NCBI GenBank assembly: GCA_951804985.1
Contig: OX638132.1
Location: forward strand, 84,200,696-84,264,695
Direction: 5' to 3'
Length of the DNA: 64,000 nt
Source of the DNA: Dryomyza anilis
Lineage: Eukaryota > Arthropoda > Insecta > Diptera > Dryomyzidae
The translations under genes and the position numbers were made by a program. This document shows positions 48,111-60,159 of the stretch, piece by piece. The notes under the pieces were generated by a model. It saw nothing but the letters and a program-made list of their open reading frames with translations. It made no database searches and was not told where the DNA came from. The first letter of the stretch is position 1; each line of letters begins with the position of its first letter.

Positions 48111-48216
48111 GTTTTAGAGATTGTGACACTTTTTTCCCGCAGAAATATTTTTCACGAGTGTTAATTTTGATGCATACTCAATGTTTTACTATTACGTAAC
48201 GTGTTTACGAAAATTA

Positions 48217-48530
48217 ATAATAATAATAATAATAGTTTTGCACTACAGTTCTATAAGAACTTAGGCCGAGCTCTCTCACCACTTTGAGCTGTGCGTGTTA
48301 TATTTGTACTCAAAGTGGTGGGACCTACAGTTTATTGCCGAATCCAAACGGCTGCTGAGAGCTTTTCATAGGCATTGGTTTTACACTCGGAGGTTTGCCA
48401 TTTACTGACGAGAGGTAGAGCGGTATAGAAAAATGTTTCTATGAAAAGATGTTGTTAGCCCCACTCCAGGCTTGAACCGGGGACCTTTCGGCTCGCAGGC
48501 CAACGCACTAACCACTGAGCTTCCGCGGCT
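48217..48530 (-). mobile_element. tRNA-derived SINE, family A (copy 3)
   Basis: Minus orientation with an (AAT)n tail at the left and the tRNA-like head at the right (GGTTCAAGCC on the minus strand, near-intact A box). The target duplication ACGAAAATTA is perfect at 48207-48216 and 48531-48540, marking a clean retrotransposition event. Confidence 0.93.
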
Positions 48531-48828
48531 ACGAAAATTACTACCGAAATATTAGGCACTATAAGGCCACTTCTTAGAGTAAAAATATGCAGTACTCCAG
48601 AAAACTATATTTCCAAAAACCTTTAAACGTAAATTTCTTTAAATTGTCAATATGTCCAACAAGTTTTTAAGATATATTGATCTCATCACGAACAATTTTC
48701 ATGTTTTTCTGCCCGATTAGTGTTGAAAGATTAGACTGGCATTGAATTTTCAAGATGGTGTATGTGAGTGATCTCAATATATTTTACACCAACCAACCCA
48801 AATTTTTTAAATTCATCACATCAAAATC

Positions 48829-49234
48829 CACGACACCTAAACTCACCACACGGACACTCACCACACCGAAACTCACCACACCGAAACTCACCACACCGAA
48901 ACTCACCATTCTAAACTCATCATACTAAAACCCAACACACTAAAACTCATTACACTAAAAGTCACCACAGTAAAACTCACCACACTTAAACTTCTACTGG
49001 GAAAAACTCTACGGGGAGAACAGTCTGAAGAAGAATTGTCTTTGAGAAAAGTTGTTTTGGCGAAGAATTATTTTTGTTTTGGCTACTACATTTATAACAC
49101 CAATAAAAATACGTCCACAGCGAAGCACGTGTCCCTGCTATAAATAATAAAAATGTTCTTTATATTAATAAAATCACTTCATATCCTTTTTATTTCCAAA
49201 ATCTTTGCACGAGTTGTGCACGGGTCCACCTAGT
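48829..49234 (+). mobile_element. Helitron-like element, 5'-truncated copy
   Basis: It begins within the CACCACAC/CTAAACTC array, then CTTCTACTGGGAAAAACTCT, TTGTCTTTGAGAAAAGTTGT and the unique 3' portion, ending GTTGTGCACGGGTCCACCTAGT. The hairpin and CTAGT terminus are kept. Compared with 37869 the arrays are much shorter. Confidence 0.85.
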
Positions 49235-49317
49235 TTATTATAAATATATAATATAAGAATATTTCAAAAAATATAAAGTTCTTTGGTTGAGAAATTATTT
49301 TTATTTTAACAAAAATA

Positions 49318-49816
49318 GGGTTTCTCAACAGGGACGCTACAAAAGTAGAGCGACAGGGATAGCAAACGACGCCATATTTCTTTTTTTTTTGACATTTCTC
49401 TTCAGTAAGGTTTGCCATTTCATAATGGAAAGATATACGAGCCAACAACGAGTTGAAAATATTAAAATTTACTACCGAAATTCGGAGTCACAAAATGGTC
49501 CAGTCTATAGGCCGCCTCGGTCGTGCGATTTGACGCCGTTAGACTATTTCCTGTGGGGCTACGTCAAGTCTATGGTCTATGCCAACAAGCCAGCGACGAT
49601 TGATGAATTTCGTATCGGAACAGTATCGGCCGATTTATGCTTGAAAACCGTCAAAAATTCGGTTCAGCGTGGTGGCCATGCAAAAGAAATCGAGTTCCAT
49701 ACATAATGGCATCGAAGGTACTTTTACAGGAATAAAGAATTTCATTGATATCCAAAACCGTTTTTGTTGTATTTAAAAAAACTTTTGTATTGTAGCGCTC
49801 TTATTGAAAACCCCTT
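49318..49816 (+). mobile_element. Mariner-like element with internal deletion (499 bp)
   Basis: The left end GGGTTTCTCAACAGGGACGC and right end GCGCTCTTATTGAAAACCCC are inverted relatives, and TA lies on both sides (49316-49317, 49817-49818). It still holds an open frame made of both ends of a transposase. It appears to be the source type for the palindromic copies at 26935 and 52127. Confidence 0.88.
49425..49706 (+). pseudogene. Internally deleted mariner-type transposase, still open
   Basis: The frame of 93 codons starts MERYTSQQRVENIKIYYRNS, typical of the N-terminal helix-turn-helix start of this transposase group, then jumps directly to GPVYRPPRSCDLTPLDYFLW, the C-terminal catalytic region with the third acidic residue. 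Full proteins of this group are roughly 350 residues, so about 240 residues with the first two catalytic acids are missing. The frame ends EIEFHT then stop. It cannot catalyse transposition, but the retained N-terminus might still bind DNA. The deletion is in frame, and no stop has accumulated. Confidence 0.85.
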
Positions 49817-49818
49817 TA

Positions 49819-51976
49819 AATATCTTAGGTTGAGAGATATATGAAAACCTTTATTTTAAAAGTCTTTGCTAAATTTTTGTTAGTAGACATAAAATACAAT
49901 TGGTCTTATTTATAGTGATTTTTTTTTTGCAGAAATTGATACAGAGGAGTAACATAAAAATTTGTTGTATGAAAAGTGAATTTCGAACATTACTTTGTTA
50001 TCGTCGACTAACATTTATATTTTAGCAAAAAGTTTCTGTTTCGAAATATTTCGAACATTATTGTTTTTTCGAATCATTTTTTTATTTTTGGAAAATGGTG
50101 ATTTCGACCATTTCGTTGTTTTTGTCGCCCACAATTTGAATATTAAACATTTTTTGAAAATTGTTGTTTTTTGAACGCAATGTTCGTGCGTTGTTTTTAT
50201 CGACCTAAATTTTTTTTCGAAATTTTTCGAAGATTGTTGTTTTTGTCGAATAAAAGTTTTGTACTTGTTGTATTCAAACATTGCGTTGTTTTTATCGCCC
50301 AAAAAAATATTAACAATTTTTTTTTCGAAATTTTCGAACATTACTGTTTTTGTCGAACAAACATTTTTTCGATAAACATTTTTAATTTTGGTTTAAGCGT
50401 TTTTTTTTGACATATAACCGACATTTCATATATTATTGTTTGCTACAAACATTTCACCAAACAACTCAAAAATTGTCTGTGCTGCTGTTAGCAAATATTC
50501 TTATCGCAGCTGGTAAACACGAAAAATTCTATAACTCGACATTCATAGCCTTCACACTAAATAACCTGTTACAACATTGCAACAACACTTTAGCCATTGC
50601 GGCGAATTTGCAAAAATTGCTCGCTGCTCCCTGCAACATTTTTCAACGGCCAACCGCCCACAACTCTGTGAGACTTATTTCTGCAAAATTTATTGTCGTC
50701 TTCGTTGTTATGCCGTCTCTTCTGTATCTGCTGCTTCGGCTGCCTCTACATCTGCTGCTTGTTCTTGTTAGTTGCCAATTCATGTTGGCCTTATTTTGTT
50801 GCTGTTGTTGCCCTTTGCGTCAGCTGAGCAGTGAGCAGCATAGTAGTGCTCACAAGTTGCTAATTTAGTCGTTGTTGCTGCCTTTGTAGTAGTTGTATCT
50901 TTTTGACAGCTGCTCAAAACGCAGTTTGCAAAAAATATTCCTCGAGACGAACGAACGCTACCTCCAACGCGCATAGATATTTAGAAACTTAGATACGTGG
51001 CAGCCAAACTCTGTTGTATGCCAAAAACAATTAGTGACTAAAATTAAATGTGAAATAAATAAAATATACAAAAACCAATAAAAAATTAGTTTAATACAAA
51101 ATATACATAGCTGTGATGTTTTGCCTTCTCAATGTAATACCGTTCATGGTGAGTACAACGTATGAACGGCAGCAAATACACTTGGTATCTGTGCGATACA
51201 ATTGTATCTGCCGTCACACAGAGCACTTGCAGTGGTTTCCAAGTGGTTGGCAATTACTTCATCGCTGCTCTAATTGCTAATAAAAATGTTTGTCAACACA
51301 TTCTCCCTTGTTACACATAAAAGAAACATGCAAATTTCCAACAATGACGCCTACGCAAAACTAGGTGATACGTTAAAATTCACCCACATGTTGAGATAAT
51401 CACTACTTTTGTTGTCATGCTGTAAAGTAATGTTAGACTTACTCTGACATATGTAAAAATTCATTAATTAGGTTGTTATTTTTGTGTTGATTTCCGTTTG
51501 GCAGAACTCAATACCTGGTCGCAGCTGTCCTCCTCCCAACGTCCACCCGATCGACTGCCTTCGTTTATTGCCGTACAATGAAAACATAACAAAACTGCAT
51601 ATGTAGTTCCTTCGAAGTTACCAGATACACTTGCGCCAAAACATGTTTGATTCGTCGGAAAATTTGTTGCTCGAATGGTGGCTCAAATAAGCAACTTAAT
51701 AATGTCAGCCGTTATTATTATTTCAGGCCACTGACGAGCGCGGTTAAGTCGTGCGCGCAAACCGGCAAAAATTTACAAAATACACTAAATTTCAGTTGTC
51801 ACCAATGCGTTGTTAGCAGTAGCAACAAAACAGCTGCACACGGAAGAAAAAAATGTCCCTAATATTAATACATATGTATTTGATGACTAACCAAGAGAAA
51901 ATGGAGTTAGATGTGAAAAAAAAAAATACTGCAATTCTATAAGCAATTTTACTACATGTGTATTGAAAGTAACGAC
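49819..51976. other. Intronic DNA with a diverged TTTTTCGAACATT-type array and a unique block
   Basis: 50030-50400 has loosely repeated TTTTTCGAAATTTTCGAACA and GTTGTTTTTGTCG words. 50440-50980 and 51480-51840 are unique and GC-richer. Frames are shadows of these repeats; no splice-supported exon. Confidence 0.45.
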
Positions 51977-51985
51977 ATTTTGTAT

Positions 51986-52016
<31 letters not shown>

Positions 52017-52073
52017 TTTTATTTACTTATTTATTTTTGTAATTATTAATATACTTACTTATTTATTTATTTT

Positions 52074-52124
<51 letters not shown>

Positions 52125-52126
52125 TA
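51977..52126. repeat. (TTTA)n microsatellite
   Basis: Mostly TTTA units with brief interruptions. The right part was the target site of the MITE that follows at 52127. Confidence 0.95.
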
Positions 52127-52465
52127 AAGGGTTTTTCAATAAGAGCGCTACAAAAGTTTTTTTTAAGGGTTTTCAACAGGAACGCTACAAAAGTAGAGCG
52201 ACAGGAACAACAAACAACGCCATATTTCTTGCCGCTCTTTTGACATTTCTCTTCAGTAAGGTTTGCCATTACATGACGGAAAGATATACGAATTCGAATT
52301 TAGGTAGTAAATTTTAATAATTTTGACTCCTTGTTGGCTCGTATATCTTCCATCATGAAATGGCAAACCTTACTGAAGAGAAATATCAAAAGAGCGGCAA
52401 GAAATGTGGCGTCGTTTGCTGTCCCTGTCGCTCTACTTTTGTAGCGCTCTTATTGAAAAACCCTT
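52127..52465. mobile_element. Palindromic mariner-like MITE (copy 2, 339 bp)
   Basis: TA flanks (52125-52126, 52466-52467), AAGGGTTTTTCAA termini and ~140-bp inverted arms as in 26935. Here the extra ordinary end (~38 bp) is on the left. The arms carry the same transposase 5' region; the start codon is changed in one arm (ACATGACGGAAAG). Confidence 0.9.
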
Positions 52466-52467
52466 TA

Positions 52468-54529
52468 CATCCCGAACTATGATTAAATCCTGAAGTATGT
52501 GTCATTATTATTTTTAAGTACTATTTACATTTATTTTTACTACATTCTCTACTTATTCAACTATAAGATAAATGTAAAATTATATTATATCTTTACTTAA
52601 TTTTACTACAATCTGTATTTATGTAGCTTCAAAAAATGTAATGAAATACTACATATGCATTTATTTTTACTACATTCATTATGCACATATAAATGTATAA
52701 ATAAAAATGTGAGTATCTATTTTAAAGTAAAACAGTATGGAAGTTAACGCTTAAAGTGGTCTAAAGGTCACTAGGATATACAAATCCTATTAAACTGCAA
52801 ACTTATAGCCTTGAAAGAATTTTCTTTCATTTGATGTGCTAATATAACGTTAAATTCACCAGTTAATGTTCGTGTTTTATGTGGAAGTTGAACATAAGTG
52901 GTCGGCCCACAAGTCACATTAAACCGATCATGCCTATTTTCAATACCAATCAGCATTGATCAAGGTTATCCAGTGTGTAATCAGTATGTCAGACAGGCTA
53001 ACTGACGGACATACGGACGATACTTTGGTTTCAGCTGTGTGCGCTTGAACAGCAATTTAAGAAAACAAATACATATTTCAGTTCCTGCAAAATATAGATA
53101 ACGAATTTCTAATACATTGTGTAGCAAAATAAATTGAAATAATTACGAATGTGTTGAAATACAAAAATGTACTACATATTTTTTTTCGGATGATGCTTGG
53201 GTTTCATTTGTACTTGCACATCTTCACATTACGTCTGTTGTGTACACGCTTGAAGTTCATTTAAAGAAAAAATGAAGAAAATAAATACATATTACATTAC
53301 CTAAAATATATAGAAAAGAATTCTAAGTCGTGTGTGCACATGAACTTCAATTAAAGGAAAAAAATGCAGAAAACTAATATATAACAAATTATATATAAAA
53401 CAAATTTCCAATTCATTGTGTAGCAAAATCAATTCAAATAAATACGAATGAATTAAAATACAAAAATGTACTACATACTTTTTATGTAGTTTATGTTATT
53501 ATGTAGTGTGATACATTATGTAGCAAAATCTATTCAAATAAATACAAATGTATTAAAATATTAAAATATGTACTACAATTTTTGCAAAACAATTACATAA
53601 ATATAATAAATTTGACTACCAAAAATGTTCACGGTGTAACCTATCTCTTTTGAGACTCGAACAACTGGTAGCCGATAAATGAAGCAATCATCTGGCTAAA
53701 TGTGTTTCGAACAGAAACCCATTTGTTAGTTGGCAACCATAGTTACAGGTGCTATTTTAACAATTGACCATCTGCCACGCAGCAACTGTTGCTCGTTTTT
53801 TTTTTGTCGAAATTCTCCCTCCTTTTGCAATTAGCTCAACAAAATTACGCGCGGCAATTGTTTCGAGCAACGCGCATAATTGTTGCCATTGCTATGGATG
53901 TTGCTGCCGCTGTTGCCGTTGTCATTGTTGTTGCCATTGTAGCAACAGCAACAAAAGTATCATCATCATCATTGCTGTAATTTCGATTAGAGTCACTTAT
54001 TGTTGTTTACATTGTGCGGTGGCAGCAGGAGCAGCAACATTTCCTGACGGCAGACAACTCAAGTGGACTGAACGCCACTTGACGGCCGGCAATATTGCTG
54101 GAACTCGGTTGGAAATCCAGCACACCATCAGCAGCAGCACCAGCCGGAAATGTAACTGTTTTTGTTGCCCATTGTTGTTGCTGTTGCTGAGGCTGCTGCT
54201 GCATAGTTTCAGTGGCAGCATGTCAGCAACAATTGCTTTGGCTGCCGTTGAACGAAAGATGAAATTATTATAATCACGATAAATGTTACAATTTACAGTG
54301 GTAAATTGTTTGATAAATGGTTCTCATAGTTATATTTATGATTTCTAAGGACTTCATTAGTATGCGATATATGTGCGGAAATTTTTGAACAACTCTCTGA
54401 CATAGTTGAATTCAATTGTTCGCCATTGTAGACACTATAGCCCACTTACTAACCCACTGTCTCACCCTCTAGTACTGTATATTTTTGACAAAATGCATGT
54501 CGGATCATTTAAGTTTTATTTTTAACTGA
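52468..54529. other. Intronic DNA with dispersed TACTACATTTTTGTATTT words
   Basis: Variants of TTGTGTAGCAAAATAAATTG followed by ATACAAAAATGTACTACAT appear near 53110, 53415 and 53515, and similar words near 52530-52700 and 24880-25110, suggesting an old repeat family. 53740-54270 is unique, GC-richer and full of GTTGCTGCC-type repeats; its frames lack splice support. Confidence 0.45.
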
Positions 54530-54775
54530 TTAACCATTGGTCCGGGATGCCACTTATTTATGTAAAGCACAGTGTTGCTCGAAAAAAAAGTTGTGGTTAG
54601 AGGGAGGGAGAATAAATGAAGTAGTGTCGGTGAATGTTTGTTGTGAATTTGACAATATCAAAAATGTCGAAAAAGCGGTCGGGAGATTGTGCGGGAGAGA
54701 GTTGGTGTGTCGGAAAACGTAATGTTAAGAGGTAATGAAGTACGAAGAGGTAGGCTTGGTTTGATGCCCGATTAG
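54530..54775 (-). mobile_element. 3' fragment of a jockey-like non-LTR retrotransposon
   Basis: On the minus strand, residues ...RASNQAYLFVLHY... and ...FFDIFDIVKFTTNIHRHYF... match the C-terminal end of the copy at 56427, and the 3' untranslated words (ACACTGTGC, GGCATCC) also match. The frame is broken and the fragment is short. Confidence 0.8.
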
Positions 54776-54864
54776 AACGAGAGAGCTCGTGATCCGGTGT
54801 CCAGTCCATGTATTTCACTTGAATTCTGTCTTTTGTAATATCTATAAAACGGTCAAACATTCTC

Positions 54865-55600
54865 AACAGTTGTTCGGTGCTCAAGAGAACTAATTGAGGT
54901 TGAGATTTGGCAGTTTGCCATATCTCGGAGATCTTAGAGGACCCCAAGCTTTCTCTAATAACTTCGATAAAAAAAGTTCGATCTCGTTTCTTTCTCGATT
55001 ATAATTTTAAACATTTTTCGTACATTCAAAATCTTTGACATGATACGATATTTAAACATTTATCACATATATATCACAATATTGTTCGCAGAAATATTGA
55101 ATTTCGATCATTATTTTACCGAGAAAACTCTGATGGAATGCGTCGATATCTACCTACCATGTAGGTCCAATTTGACGCTCGATATCGTTACAGGGACGGG
55201 TTCGATATCGTGTAATTTCTCCTTCTACTCGCTTTGATCTCGTAACGATATCGAAACGAATGACATACTGGGTTTTATTCGGTTTAAAAACTCCAAGAGG
55301 GCTTTTATTTTCCCTGCTCAAATGTGTGAATTGTATTGATCTGTTCTATTGTGACAGAAAACTTTGAGTTTTTTTAAAAATTCAAATCAACTTCTTTGTT
55401 AACACCCTATTCGTAGATTGTCTTAAGTAGGGGTCTTTTACTTCCAATATCCGAAGAGTTTGACGTTTAATGAACAAATATGTGTGACAAATGTTAACTT
55501 TATCTGCAAGAAATGGATTGCGTTATGGGTCAATGTTAAAATATCAGTTATAACAAAAAAAAAACAGAAATAAGGACGGGAATAGGATAAAACCCAGCAG
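54865..55600 (+). repeat. Interrupted copy of the repeat found at 57881-58045
   Basis: Blocks ACAGTTGTTCGGTGCTCAAG (54865), TGTGAATTGTATTGATCTGT (55329) and GGACGGGAATAGGATAAAAC (55575) match 57881-58045 in order, where they are contiguous. The intervening DNA includes the diverged repeat 54950-55275 shared with 31880-32350. Confidence 0.65.
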
Positions 55601-56194
55601 AACTCTCGAATTGGTCGAATTCTATTCTGAGAGAACACCATCCATCGCACCTCGTATTCTACAATCCTGGAAAAACAATGATACCCACCGACTTGAAGAA
55701 TTGACTACATATGCAAATACTCAATAATTTCTTGGTTAGTTAGCTGAACGGCTAGCTGAAAAGTTCCTAGCACAGGTTCAAATCTGTCAAAATCTTTAAA
55801 TAGAAAAATGGTTTTCCATGCCGCACTACCTCTGGGCAGAATATAGCAAACCTCACCAACTTCCACGAAGTGCAGTTAGACCCAACATTTTAATACAAAT
55901 CTAACACGCATAGAGCTACCAGATATCGGGATTTGTCCCATTTTTGGGGATTTCAAAAAAGTTTTGGGGGTAGATTTTAAGCTTTGTGGACATGAGGAAT
56001 TTTAGGGATTTGGAATAATAGAAAAACGTTGGGGATTTCGGGGATTTCGATTACTGGAATTGGGGACGATATACTATTTACAAATTCGAGCAGTTCTGAA
56101 CACGCATGGCTCAAATGGGAGAGAGAGGTTTTTCTGGTCTGTAGTGCCAAACTATTATTATTTTATGCAATAGCTCTGGTACGAGGGCGATCAA

Positions 56195-56420
56195 AAGCCT
56201 CGAACCATACTACCCCCGAAAAGGTCAATAAAATAATTCCACTTTTCGGAGAGGTACGATGGATCTAATCGTATGGATACCATATTGCCGCTCACTGAGT
56301 AATTCGCGGTACTCTAGATAGTTCACGAGGTGGATGTTTATTACACTTTCAATTATCGTTGAGACCGCAGAGCATATTTTGCAATTAGCATGGTTCGCTG
56401 ACATCAACAACTTTCCTTAA
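56195..56420 (-). mobile_element. Inverted fragment of the jockey-like element
   Basis: The minus-strand frame reads ESVINIHLVNYLEYRELL, matching ESVINFHLVNYLEHNELL in the + copy that begins a few bases later. The two face opposite ways (tail to head), giving a local inverted duplication of the RT 5' segment. Confidence 0.8.
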
Positions 56421-56426
56421 GAGATA

Positions 56427-57880
56427 TTGAAAAGGTTACTCATCGGACAAGGCAGTGTTGATGTGCACTTCCTAAATGCATGGCCCAATATTCCAGCTAA
56501 CACGGAGGCTTTGATGGAGAGCGTAATTAACTTCCACCTTGTGAACTATCTTGAGCACAACGAATTGCTCAGTGACCGCCAATATGGTTTCCGTAGGGCC
56601 AGATCCACCGGTGACTTGATGGCGGTCCTCTCCGAAAAGTGAAATAATTGTATTCACCTTTTCGGGGAGAGTAAAGCTGTTGCTCACGATATTTCAAAGG
56701 CTTTTGATCGAGTGTGGCATAGAGCCCTCGTTTCAAAACTAATTGCATTTGGTGTTGGTGAATCTTTTACTCGATGGATATCGAGTTTTGTCCAGGGTCG
56801 TTCTATACGTGTTTCGATGGGTGGTGTTTTTTTAGAACAACATTCCATCAATTCTGGAGTTCCGCAGGGTTCCGTCCTATTTCCGTCCCTATTTCTGGTA
56901 TTTATCAATGATCTTCTGTCATTGACTCAGAACCCAATTCATTCCTTTGCAGATGACAGTATCATTTGTCATTCACACTCGTTCAACAAGCGCCCAAACT
57001 CTTTGGAGATTAAGAGTAAAAGACGCACTATGAATGACACGCTCAATAATGACCTTAAATCAATCTCCAAGTGGGGTGTTGCAAATAGAGTACATTTTAA
57101 TGCAGCAAGACCCAATGTTGTCTGTTATCCCACAAAAGAATGGATTCATCCCTCCCACCCCTCAATATGGGTGCTGTGGATATTGCGCAGTCAGCTGCTC
57201 TTGACGTTCTGGGCATAACAATTCAATGTGATCTCCGTTGGAATGATCACATATTTAATGTGTCGAAAGAAGCGGCCAAGTGCCTCAGTTTTTTAAAATG
57301 GTGTAAAACATACTTCACTCCTGCTGACCTACGCACTGTCTACACTACATATATACGGCCTAAAATGGAATTCAATTCGCACATTTGGGCAGGAGCTTCA
57401 AAATCTTTGGAGTTCCTGGATCGAATCCAACAACGTGCAATATATAGGGGATGAAAATATTTCATCCTCTATTGGTTCTCTTGAACACCGAAGAACCGTT
57501 GGGTGTGTAAGCCTGTTTTATAGGTATTACAACGGTAAGTGTTCGAGTAAAATCCATGGCCTGATTCCACCAGGTCGTGTGCTTTCTCTTTATACTCGGG
57601 CATCAAACCAAGCCCACCCCTTCGTAGTCCACTCTACTCACAAAAGAACCATTATAGAGAGAATTCGTTCTTCAGTCGCATGATACGTTTGTGGAACAAT
57701 CTCGTTGCGTCCGTTTTTCCCGACATTTTTGATATTGGCAAGTTCAAAAAAAACATTCACCGACACTACTCCATCCTTTCCCCCTCCATTTAACCTATCA
57801 TCCCTTCTTACGATCAACACTGTGCATTGCATGAATAGGGGCATCCACTGAGCGTTGGTTATTTTGTAAAAAAAAAAACA
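56427..57880 (+). mobile_element. 5'-truncated jockey-like non-LTR retrotransposon
   Basis: It contains reverse transcriptase and C-terminal region coding remnants, a 3' untranslated segment, and an A-rich end (57869-57880). There is no endonuclease domain or ORF1, so it is 5'-truncated. Elements of this type copy by target-primed reverse transcription and may mobilise SINEs. Confidence 0.85.
56505..57790 (+). pseudogene. Broken reverse transcriptase gene (jockey/CR1-like)
   Basis: The reading starts ESVINFHLVNYLEHNELLSD, with QYGFRRARST typical of the fingers region. A TGA at 56640-56642 probably replaces a Trp codon. Then come AHDISKAFDRVWHRAL (first catalytic Asp region), SGVPQGSVLFPSLFLVFIND and FADDSIICHS with the paired Asp of the active site. 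The frame shifts at about 57060-57140, continues as GITIQCDLRWNDHIFNVSKE, and shifts again near 57450 into a C-terminal region ending NIHRHYSILSPSI. Multiple frame breaks mean it is dead. It is copied from a cytoplasmic RNA intermediate in life, and active protein would act at the target DNA in the nucleus. Confidence 0.9.
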
Positions 57881-58045
57881 GTTCTTCGGTGATCAAGAGA
57901 ACCAATTGAGGCTAAACATTCCAGAGGGGATTTTTGAGCCCCTGCAAAAATTGTATGAATTGTATTGATCTATTCTTTTGTGACAGAAAACCAGAACAAG
58001 GACGAGAATAGGACGGAACCCAACAGAACTGAAATCGATATTAAA
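57881..58045 (+). repeat. Contiguous copy of the 165-bp repeat
   Basis: Contains ACAGTTCTTCGGTGATCAAG, TGTATGAATTGTATTGATCT, CAGAACAAGGACGAGAATAG in direct succession just after the RT element's A-rich tail. See 54865 for the interrupted copy. Confidence 0.7.
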
Positions 58046-60149
58046 GTCCCTGTCAGTGAGCGCTAAGAACCGAAATCGGAACCGTTTCTATTTTTGACCC
58101 GTACCCGGAACAGTTATTAAAAAAAGTGTGGAACAGGTATAATTTGTTTGGTTGGAACCGGAACTGGAATCGGAACCGAAATAGCTATTTTAAAAATTCT
58201 GGAAGCAGAACCGATATTCCAATGGGTTTTAGTCCCTGATTAATATTGAGTTTGGTTAGGACTTTTCGATATGGGATCTACGGTTCGAAAATGTACTTAC
58301 ACAAAAGGACACAACTCACCCTAGTTAGACGAATATGGTAAATGATTGCCTACCAAGTATTTCCACCTTTGGTTAAAAATAAATATTTGATATTTTTGTT
58401 GTTAAAATCTACTAAATTAATGAATTTTTTTTCTAACTAATTTTCATATTATGTTATACTGTGCGACCAAAGAAAATGCACCGTAATCCAGTCAAATGTT
58501 GATAATGATCGGTAATATCTAGTCTTTGTTTTTACAATACTACATGTTGTTGTTGTTGCGGTTCATCATCATTGTATTTGTCTTGCAGTTCTCAATTGCA
58601 GTTGAAATCTGCAACTTAATTTCACATCGAATCGAATGCATGCAAATAATGCCGCGGCAACAGACTTAATATCGGCAGCAACAGCAACAGCAACATTTGA
58701 TTGAACTACTCCATCAGCAGCAACAGATCTAGCAACAGCATCTTTATAACGCCTGCCGTGAGCCAGCAGCAGGTGGCAGCACCATTCGGCAATTTTCAGT
58801 TGTAAACCCAAGATGCGCGAGACCCGTTTATAGCGCGTGTTATGTTCTGAAAGCATTTTAAAACGCATTATCTGCACTTGAGCCAACTTGTATTATTGGT
58901 GTGCAAATAGTCATCAGTGTCAGTTGTAATTAGCATAGTTGGTTTTGGGTTTTAGAAAAGAAGAAGGGGGGCTTCGAAAAGTCGACTCATTTGCACGGCA
59001 CAAAATTATAATTTCTCTTATGAAGCAGCAAATCATAAAAAACACACTTTGATTTCTTCACCATCATCACCATCATCATCTAATTTTAAGCCGCCATTTT
59101 ATTTATATGACACTCCGAACGTCGCCCCTTTGGCCCACATTTGGTGGCAGATGCACCTGCATCTTATTCGACGTAATGCGAAATAAATCTTCATTTGCTG
59201 GCGCCCAACATGCTCAACGGTTCTTTATTGCCATTTTTTTTATTTTATTTTTATTCAATTTTTTTTCTTACTTTATCTAGGATGCTTCCATAAGCCTTTA
59301 GCCTCTTCTTCTTCTTCTTCTTCGTCTTCATCTTCGTTCTTGTTCGCATATCATCGAAACCAGTTATTGATTCGGTACTTTTCTCTTCGAACTGTTGTTC
59401 GTCGGTCGCGTCGCGTCGCTGCATTAGATTCCGTTTTCCATTCCAATGATTGTTGCTGTTTCTTTTGCCGACACTGAAGACCATCATGAATCCGCACCGA
59501 AGTGCCTCGTCGGCATTCGCTGCGATTATTATCCGAACGCAATTTATGCGTTTATTTGGTCCAGCGTGTTTCGGACCGTTCGTCCATTCGTTTGGTTGTC
59601 TGTCGTTTGTCCGTCCGTCTGTCTATCTGTCTGTCTAATACATATTTTGTTTGTCGGTTACCTGCTGCTCTAAACAGAGCCACAACATCGAACCGCATTA
59701 ATAACGAGTTGTACACGAGTCACACGTTCGCTTTGATCATCATCATCGTCACATTAAGCGGTATTTATAAATTACCTATGTTTGGGGCGATTATATTCGG
59801 AAATTATTTCAGAACGTAGCAATCTTTATGGCTTCGGTGCCGTTTTGCTGGTCCTTGTATTATTAGGAAATTTCTCCAATTTATTGAACTTAATCGAATG
59901 AATAATTTCTAGCAGAACTTTGCCATTAAATATTATTCACACATACTACATAATTTTCAAAATTTCAAAAGTGACAGATTGAATTTAGAAGAATCTAAAT
60001 CATATTAATGCAGTAACATTCAATTGGAGTGCATAATACATAGTCAAATTGAATTTAAAAAGAGACAAAATAAATTCTATAACGGTGAAATGCTATTTTT
60101 AATAGGTAATTGCAATTCAGAAGAGAACAAATTGAATTTATAAATGGAA
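58046..60149. other. Intronic DNA with a long unique block
   Basis: A GGAACCGGAACTGG-like patch lies at 58090-58220. 58540-58960 and 59080-59760 are unique and GC-richer with CAGCAACAG and CTTCTTCTT repeats and a GTCC/GTCT patch at 59580-59640. Frames over these repeats are not supported as genes. Confidence 0.4.
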
Positions 60150-60159
60150 ACATGGTATT

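Noticed and set aside
50407..50868. 153-codon frame
   Set aside because: Largest non-satellite frame, but composition (Leu/Ala/Cys runs from CTGCTG/GCTGCC repeats), overlapping frames on both strands and no homologue make a gene unlikely.
53764..54273. 169-codon frame
   Set aside because: Cys/His/Ser runs come from a TGTTGCCGT-type repeat; overlapping open frames on the minus strand; no splice support.
59251..59487. Lys-rich minus-strand frame
   Set aside because: CTTCTTCTT repeat shadow; no domain or splice context.
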